DNA of 12,131 nucleotides, taken from an uncultured Rhizobiaceae group bacterium (GTDB taxonomy: Bacteria; Pseudomonadota; Alphaproteobacteria; Rhizobiales; Rhizobiaceae). The position numbers and the translations under genes are program-made. This document shows, one piece after another, positions 7,539 through 12,131 of this stretch; the first letter of the stretch is position 1; each line of letters begins with the position of its first letter. The notes under the pieces are model-generated. The model was not told where the DNA came from and ran no database searches. It saw nothing but the letters and a program-made list of their open reading frames with translations. Location: assembly GCA_937923355.1 (NCBI GenBank), contig CALAIO010000253.1, positions 1-12,131 of the forward strand, given 5' to 3'.

Positions 7539-8864
7539 CTACTCCGCGGCTTCCATAATCAAGGAGTTTTCGTTTGCGCTATCTTGAGCCGGATACTCAG
7601 GCTCTTCCCATGGTACTATACCACCAAGGGATCTCGCAACTTTTAAACCTGATTTTAAGCCGTCTTCATGGAAGCCGAAGCCAGTCCAGGCGCCACAGAA
7701 CCAGATTTTATTTGTACCTTGAATGCTATCAAGGCGATTTTGAGCGTTGATAGCAGCGGTGTCAAAAAGTGGATGTGCGTATTGATAGCGACCAAAGGTT
7801 AGCGCTTCATCAGGTTTTTTAATGGGGTTTAGTGTTACAAAAAGCGGGTATTTTTCATCAATGTTTTGAAGCTTGTTCATCCAGTAGGTAACAGAGACAT
7901 CGCGGTCATCCATGACATTTTTATTGCCAATATAATTCCATGCTGCCCATGCTTTTTTTCGTTTTGGCATAAGCGACGTGTCACGGTGCAGCCAAACATC
8001 GTTCTGTACGTATTGAACACTGGATAAAATGTCTTTTTCTTGCTGAGAGGCGTCGTCCAGGATTTTTAGTGATTGGTCAGAGTGTGAAGCCATCACGACT
8101 TCGTCGAACATTTCTTGATTGCCGTGGACGTCTGTTACCAGCACGCCATCTTGGGAACGTCGAACACTGACTATTTCTGAGTTGGTTTTAAACTTGGCAT
8201 CAGTGTTTTCTTTCAGTTTTACAACGTAATTTCGACTGCCGTTCGTAACAGTTCGCCATTTTGGTCGTTCACTTTGAATGAGCGAGTGATTCTTCATAAA
8301 CTGAATCAGACTTTCTGCAGGGAACTCCAGCATTTTTGTTGATGGCGTAGACCAAATCGCAGATGTCATCGGTACAAGATAATCATTTTTCAAGCGTTTT
8401 GAAAAACCTGTTTTGTTCAGATAGTCATCAAAGGTTAAGCCGCATAGTGCGCCGCTTTGAAGGTCTTGCCTTGCCCGTTTGTTAAACCTGAAAATATCCC
8501 GAAGCATTTTCAGGAAACCTGGAGAAATTATGTTTGTAGGTTGAGCGAACACACCAGAAAGTTTTTTCCCACCTTTCCACTCAAGCTTTCCATTATCGAG
8601 TGAGACAGAAAATTCCATATCTGAAGGGGAGGTATCGACGCTTAAATGGTCGAAAAGTTTTATAAGATTTGGATAGTTATTTTCATTGTAAACGATGAAA
8701 CCCGTATCAACAGGAATCGTTTTACCGTCGAAGTCCACGTCTACAGTCGCGGTATGTCCGCCAAGACGTTCTCTTCTTTCGAAAACTGTAACATCGTGTT
8801 CCTTAGAAAGTGCCCAAGCTGCTGAATTGCCCGAAATACCTGAGCCGATTACCGCGATTTTCAT
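7539..8864 (-). CDS. FAD-dependent amine-oxidase-like oxidoreductase (COG2907 type)
   Basis: Flavoprotein of the amine oxidase / phytoene desaturase-like superfamily. FAD is bound by GSGISG (7-12) at the extreme N-terminus, continued by ERRERLGGHTATVD (29-42). The C-terminal FAD motif is FCGAWTGFGFHEDGLKSG (389-406). VTNGSRNYV (206-214) and ASHSDQSL (259-266) are recalled features of the subgroup that travels with DUF1365 and CFA-like methyltransferases. At 441 residues it is of normal length. Known relatives are linked to fatty acid desaturation or modification rather than amine oxidation, so desaturation of a methylated acyl chain is a reasonable inference. The ATG at 8864 has AAGG about twelve bases upstream, which is rather far. 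First gene of the lipid operon; the tail after residue 418 is acidic and probably disordered. Confidence 0.9.
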   Translation of the reverse strand: MKIAVIGSGISGNSAAWALSKEHDVTVFERRERLGGHTATVDVDFDGKTIPVDTGFIVYNENNYPNLIKLFDHLSVDTSPSDMEFSVSLDNGKLEWKGGKKLSGVFAQPTNIISPGFLKMLRDIFRFNKRARQDLQSGALCGLTFDDYLNKTGFSKRLKNDYLVPMTSAIWSTPSTKMLEFPAESLIQFMKNHSLIQSERPKWRTVTNGSRNYVVKLKENTDAKFKTNSEIVSVRRSQDGVLVTDVHGNQEMFDEVVMASHSDQSLKILDDASQQEKDILSSVQYVQNDVWLHRDTSLMPKRKKAWAAWNYIGNKNVMDDRDVSVTYWMNKLQNIDEKYPLFVTLNPIKKPDEALTFGRYQYAHPLFDTAAINAQNRLDSIQGTNKIWFCGAWTGFGFHEDGLKSGLKVARSLGGIVPWEEPEYPAQDSANENSLIMEAAE

Positions 8865-9007
8865 TAACGTTGCACACCTTATTTATGCTGCCCTAGTCAA
8901 ACCCTAAACTAGAGTTATTTTTTCTGCTTGCAAGGGACAAGCTTGGCAATTTTGATTGTTATCATAGGAAGTTACGTTGCAGCCATGTTTTATGTTTCAA
9001 ATCAGGC
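8865..9007. promoter_or_regulatory. Intergenic region before the lipid operon, with an inverted repeat
   Basis: These 143 bases separate the hydrolase stop from the oxidoreductase start and probably hold the lipid operon promoter. TTGCAAG (8928-8934) and CTTGGCAA (8942-8949) form an imperfect inverted repeat. No T run follows it on the minus strand, so it resembles an operator more than a terminator. On the minus strand TTGCAA, 16 bases, TAGTTT is a weak promoter candidate, and TTGACT further downstream has no -10 at normal spacing. The TGATCC -35 element of ChrR-controlled sigma-E promoters is absent. Confidence 0.35.
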
Positions 9008-9850
9008 TTATAATTTGATGTTGTCCCCTTCACGGGCAATTTTATATGCTTCATTTTCTTTTTTCATGGCGCGTTCAATGTGTTCCAAATCATCATCAGT
9101 TCTAAAAGGCATATGATGCGATGCGAGCATTGACCTGGCATGAGAAAGTTTTGCCAATCGGATACCTTCTTCAAATGTTGAATGTCCGTAACCTTGAAAA
9201 TCATCCATCTCTTTATCTAACAAACTGCAGTCATAAGAAAAGACATCGATGTTATCGATCAATTTCAGGATTTTCTCGTCATGTTGTCCGATTACATGCT
9301 CTGTATCTGTAATACAGGCAAATGATTTGCCTGCAAAATCAATGCGATATCCTGTTGCGCCACCTGGGTGGTTCATAGGTGTTGTACTGACTTTAATTTC
9401 ATCTGAGATATTAAAGACTGCGTTTTCCTCTAGCGTATTATAGTCAATGTCTGCAGAGAATACTTCCGGGCCAACAGGAAAATAAGGTGGTTTCATGAGG
9501 TTTTTGATAAGCGAGGCTGTATTTTCTGTGCCTTCAAGCTTGCCGCAATTAATATCAATTTTTGCATCATTCATAAAGAAGGGGGCAAAAAAAGGAATGC
9601 CTTCAACATGATCATAATGCGCATGTGTCAAAAATAAATGTATTTTTTGTTCGGGACTATTGGCAACCAGCTTACTGCCCAGTTCCCGTATGCCCGTACC
9701 GGCATCAATTATGATGGTATGTTGACCGCAGGTGACCTCAATGCAATTTGTGTTGCCACCTGTACGCGCAAAAGGTGTTCCTGAAACAGGGAGGGTTCCA
9801 CGCGTTCCCCAAAAGGTAACTTCAAAATTTTTGTCGCTATGCTCGGTCAT
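9008..9850 (-). CDS. Metallo-beta-lactamase-fold hydrolase
   Basis: Predicted dinuclear metal hydrolase of the PhnP / class II phosphodiesterase-like branch of the MBL superfamily. The 280-residue protein has all metal ligands: THAHYDH (His76, His78, Asp80, His81), His161 in MNHPGG, Asp182 in ITDTEH, and His245 or His246 in ASHHMP. GTRGTLPVSG (15-24), GGNTNCIEV (31-39) and DAGTGIRELG (49-58) are typical of this subgroup, which is not a beta-lactamase. The substrate is unknown; a phosphodiester is likely from the family. The ATG at 9850 is preferred over a GTG at 9880, which would overlap the preceding gene and has no ribosome site. It follows the cyclic-nucleotide-binding gene by 23 bases, so the two are probably co-transcribed. 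There is no signal peptide, so it is cytoplasmic. Confidence 0.9.
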   Translation of the reverse strand: MTEHSDKNFEVTFWGTRGTLPVSGTPFARTGGNTNCIEVTCGQHTIIIDAGTGIRELGSKLVANSPEQKIHLFLTHAHYDHVEGIPFFAPFFMNDAKIDINCGKLEGTENTASLIKNLMKPPYFPVGPEVFSADIDYNTLEENAVFNISDEIKVSTTPMNHPGGATGYRIDFAGKSFACITDTEHVIGQHDEKILKLIDNIDVFSYDCSLLDKEMDDFQGYGHSTFEEGIRLAKLSHARSMLASHHMPFRTDDDLEHIERAMKKENEAYKIAREGDNIKL

Positions 9851-9873
9851 ACTCTTGTTACTCTTAACTTGCG

Positions 9874-10344
9874 TTAGCACGATTTTGCTGCGCTTAGCAT
9901 TTGACGTGCCTCGCCCAGTTCACTCGTTGTTTTTTGTAATCGCGAAGCAAGCTCCCGCATAACTTCTATGCCTAATTCTGGCACTTGAGATATAAGTCCC
10001 AAGAAGTGTTCTTTCTTTACCTTTAGGACTTCCAAATTCGCTGTTGCTCTAACTGTAGCGGTTCTAGGAACTTCACACAGAATGGAAATTTCACCAATAA
10101 TTTCGTCTTTGCTAACGCTTGCAACAACAACTTCTTTTTCTTCGGTTGAGACGATGATGTCTGCCGTTCCATCTACAATAACAAATGCCGCATCGCCAGC
10201 ATCGCCTTGTTTGAACAAATCTTGCCCCTCGTTATAGATTTTTCTATCTGAGGCAAATGCAAGCAGTTTGAGCTTGCCAGGATCAATGGATGCAAAAAGT
10301 GGTATTTTGCGAAGCATCTCGACCTCTTGCGTTAATGTGCTCAT
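9874..10344 (-). CDS. Stand-alone cyclic-nucleotide-binding domain protein
   Basis: A single CRP-type cNMP-binding domain of 156 residues with no helix-turn-helix, so it is not a CRP/FNR transcription factor. The beta-barrel segment YNEGQDLFKQGDAGDAAFVI is at 37-56. The phosphate-binding cassette GEISILCEVPRTATV is at 84-98, with Glu85 for the ribose and Arg94 for the cyclic phosphate both present, so ligand binding looks possible. The C-terminal part (about 122-150) is helical and could mediate dimerisation or partner contact. The ATG at 10344 is chosen over a TTG at 10362 because AAGGAG lies six bases before it. It sits 53 bases after the ABC-type gene and 23 bases before the hydrolase. A role as regulatory subunit of one of these neighbours is inferred from order alone. 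Confidence 0.9.
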   Translation of the reverse strand: MSTLTQEVEMLRKIPLFASIDPGKLKLLAFASDRKIYNEGQDLFKQGDAGDAAFVIVDGTADIIVSTEEKEVVVASVSKDEIIGEISILCEVPRTATVRATANLEVLKVKKEHFLGLISQVPELGIEVMRELASRLQKTTSELGEARQMLSAAKSC

Positions 10345-10350
10345 GTTTTT

Positions 10351-10356
10351 CTCCTT
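10351..10356 (-). promoter_or_regulatory. Strong ribosome binding site of the cNMP-domain gene
   Basis: AAGGAG on the minus strand, six bases before the ATG at 10344. It rules out the longer frame starting with TTG at 10362 and indicates efficient independent translation. Confidence 0.8.
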
Positions 10357-10397
10357 GCCCAAAGGTTTAATAATTTAATCATAGCTTCTTAGCATCA

Positions 10398-12131
10398 CTA
10401 TGCCGTTAGCATTCTGAATATTTCGTTGTTTTTGATTTGATCCGGTGCACCGTCAGCGACAAGGTTTCCGCTATCAAACACCAATACACGTTCAAATTGT
10501 TCTGCAAATGAAGGGTTCATCGGAACCCATATAATCCCTGAATTATGCTTGCGTGACCATTCTAAGACAGTTTCAATAATGTCTTCTTGTTGTCGCATGC
10601 TCAAGGCATTCATGCCTTGATTGGCGATTAGGATATCTGGCTGTTTTAACAAAGTGCGTGCCAAATGCAGTTTTTGTCTTTGAATTTCGGTAAGTCGCTT
10701 TCCACCAGAACCAATATTGAAACTCAGACCAATATTGAAAATGTCATCAGTTAATTCCATTTCTTCCAGCAAGTCACGAATTGCGCTTGTCACGCGCTCT
10801 GTACCTTCAGGTACTTTAGATGAAATACGACCCAATAGAACATTGTCCTGAATGGTCGCAGCTTCATTATATGTATCTGTTTCGTAAAAACTGATAGGCA
10901 TTTCATCAAGGGCTTCAAGTTTTTTTCGAAGATTAGCCCGGGCGTCCAGAATTTTATTTTTTAGTTCAACGGGTAATAGGCCTAATCTGTTTTGTTCTTC
11001 TGTATAAGCCAGCGGTAATCGCATGATCATCTTGTAATCGTTTTTGCTTACGTCAGATAATTTCTTTGATCCTACACGCGATAAAATCTCTTTATATTCT
11101 GGCAGTTCATCCGCGCTCATATAAGTCAATTGATCAAAAAATGGATCTTCAATATTCAAGTCACCAAACAACTCTAAGGTGGTTGCGGCTACATTCTTGC
11201 CCATTTCAAAGAGTGTGCCTTCCAGGTTTTGTTTTTTCAGAATTTCAATAACTAACTCGTTTTCTGGAAGGTTTTCCAGTCTGTATTTGTCATCAACTGC
11301 CGTTCCAAATAGAAGGTTTTCACCAACTGATGCCTGATCATTGTAAAGTGCAGGGTCAAAAGGTTCGACGAAATCAGAAAATCCTAGTTTATCCAGACGA
11401 TCTCTAAATTTCTTTCTGGCTTCAACCAGTTCACGTGCCAGATCAGCATGACCAACAGGATCAATTGTCCCGCGCAAGCCCAAGGCACGAATGTCATTTT
11501 CCATATTGATGCTAATCAAAATTTCTCTGACATGTGCAATAAAGTCTTCATCATTGTTGAAGCCCAGGCGTTTATAATCCAGCCAGGGATCATCAAAGTC
11601 ATGTTCGTAATTGCCTGACCGTTTAGTCTCCAAAGCCTCAAGAGTGCTTTGTTTGGTTATTGGATTACTGGCAACTGGCTGGTTCTTTAATACGTATGTA
11701 AGTACGTCAAGGATTGTGCCTTGGGGGAAATAAGTACTGCCGTCGATATATCCAATTCGTCTGCCCAAGATATATTCAGGTTGCTCTTCTATTGAGACAT
11801 CATCCATCAAGACGCGGCCGCTTGTTGGCTTTATAACGCCTGCTATTACTTCCGCAAAGTTAGATGCGCCGCTATTAAAGTCTCCAACTACAGCAATTTT
11901 TTCATTCACATTGATGTCGGCTGAAGCGTTCTCAATCAGCTTCGAGCCAGTATCATCGATTACAGATAATCGATTAATCTCATATCCTTTAGTAATATGC
12001 GGAATATCACCTTCTGGAAGTTGTTGATATTTTGCTTCTCTTAAATTGCCAACATCGAATTGCTCGATGATTTGAGCGTATCGTACTTCAACGGTTAAGC
12101 GTTTTTGATCTTGGTCAATCAATCCTCGAAC
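10398..12131 (-). CDS. ABC-type ATPase-like protein with degenerate nucleotide site (5' end cut off)
   Basis: The frame stays open to the window edge, so the N-terminus is missing, possibly including an ABC transmembrane domain. Residues are counted from 12122. A linker (1-50) leads into an ABC nucleotide-binding domain outline: KLIENASADINVNEKIAVVG (61-80), then GYIDGSTYFPQGTILDV (124-140), and at the C-terminus RLTEIQRQKLHLARTLLKQP (476-495). The catalytic motifs are altered. Walker A is GDFNSGAS, with Ala86 for the lysine. The Q-loop Gln is lost. LSGGQ reads LTEIQ. Walker B ends Asn501-Gln502 instead of Asp-Glu. The H-loop region is VPMNPS without His. About 325 residues separate the Q-loop region from the signature, far more than the usual 60 or so. 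The insert is largely helical and charged. A pseudo-ATPase or scaffold is likely; the transported substrate, if any, is unknown. It heads the operon with the cNMP-domain protein and hydrolase. Confidence 0.8.
   Translation of the reverse strand, partial: VRGLIDQDQKRLTVEVRYAQIIEQFDVGNLREAKYQQLPEGDIPHITKGYEINRLSVIDDTGSKLIENASADINVNEKIAVVGDFNSGASNFAEVIAGVIKPTSGRVLMDDVSIEEQPEYILGRRIGYIDGSTYFPQGTILDVLTYVLKNQPVASNPITKQSTLEALETKRSGNYEHDFDDPWLDYKRLGFNNDEDFIAHVREILISINMENDIRALGLRGTIDPVGHADLARELVEARKKFRDRLDKLGFSDFVEPFDPALYNDQASVGENLLFGTAVDDKYRLENLPENELVIEILKKQNLEGTLFEMGKNVAATTLELFGDLNIEDPFFDQLTYMSADELPEYKEILSRVGSKKLSDVSKNDYKMIMRLPLAYTEEQNRLGLLPVELKNKILDARANLRKKLEALDEMPISFYETDTYNEAATIQDNVLLGRISSKVPEGTERVTSAIRDLLEEMELTDDIFNIGLSFNIGSGGKRLTEIQRQKLHLARTLLKQPDILIANQGMNALSMRQQEDIIETVLEWSRKHNSGIIWVPMNPSFAEQFERVLVFDSGNLVADGAPDQIKNNEIFRMLTA

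Noticed and set aside
8928..9116. Plus-strand frame of 62 codons with a hydrophobic N-terminus, beginning with TTG
   Set aside because: There is no ribosome site before the TTG, more than half lies antisense to the hydrolase gene, and the hydrophobic stretch comes from AT-rich intergenic sequence. No support beyond an open frame.
9008..9850. Beta-lactamase (antibiotic resistance) reading of the MBL-fold protein
   Set aside because: It has no signal peptide, and the GGNTNCIEV, NHPGG and TDTEH motifs place it in the phosphodiesterase-like branch rather than among class B beta-lactamases.
9874..10344. CRP/FNR-type transcription factor
   Set aside because: The protein ends after the cyclic-nucleotide domain and its C-terminal helix; there is no room for a DNA-binding domain.
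10398..12131. Frameshifted or decaying pseudogene
   Set aside because: The frame is open throughout, codon use resembles its neighbours, and the sequence around the altered motifs is well ordered, which fits a maintained divergent protein.

Overview
The window looks like chromosomal DNA of a fairly AT-rich alphaproteobacterium. The evidence is a long alphaproteobacterial-type cysteine synthase beside an AlaX editing protein, a mercaptopyruvate sulfurtransferase and a GNAT protein, together with a flavin oxidoreductase / DUF1365 / CFA-like lipid operon. A marine Rhodospirillales-like or Sneathiella-like lineage is a guess. No rRNA, tRNA, CRISPR array, insertion sequence or phage gene is visible, and coding density is high.

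Layout. (1) 33-1148 (+): alanine dehydrogenase, ending at a hairpin terminator shared with the converging gene. (2) 4486-1197 (-): an amino-acid/sulfur cluster read as cysteine synthase, trans-editing AlaX, a gap of about 120 bp with a 12-bp palindrome, 3-mercaptopyruvate sulfurtransferase, and a GNAT acetyltransferase that overlaps it. (3) 4487-4645: intergenic region separating divergent transcription units. (4) 4646-5419 (+): a short-chain dehydrogenase converging on the lipid operon. (5) 8864-5435 (-): a tightly packed three-gene operon of FAD oxidoreductase, DUF1365 protein and CFA-like SAM methyltransferase, of the kind that modifies membrane fatty acids. (6) 12131-9008 (-): an ABC-type protein cut by the window edge, a stand-alone cyclic-nucleotide-binding-domain protein, and a metallo-beta-lactamase-fold hydrolase, probably one operon.

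How the genes fit together. The SDR, oxidoreductase, DUF1365 and methyltransferase families recur together in bacteria and are linked to unusual (methylated, cyclopropane or furan) fatty acids and to oxidative or singlet-oxygen stress. Here the methyltransferase lacks most of the bicarbonate-binding residues of E. coli cyclopropane synthase, so a product other than a cyclopropane is plausible. The sulfur cluster couples cysteine metabolism, sulfane-sulfur transfer and clearance of mischarged alanyl-tRNA.

The most unusual item is the ABC-type protein. It keeps the outline of an ABC nucleotide-binding domain, but its Walker A lysine, Walker B acids, LSGGQ signature, Q-loop and H-loop are all replaced, and about 325 residues separate the Q-loop region from the signature. 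It appears to be a pseudo-ATPase, transcribed with a cyclic-nucleotide sensor and a metallo-hydrolase.
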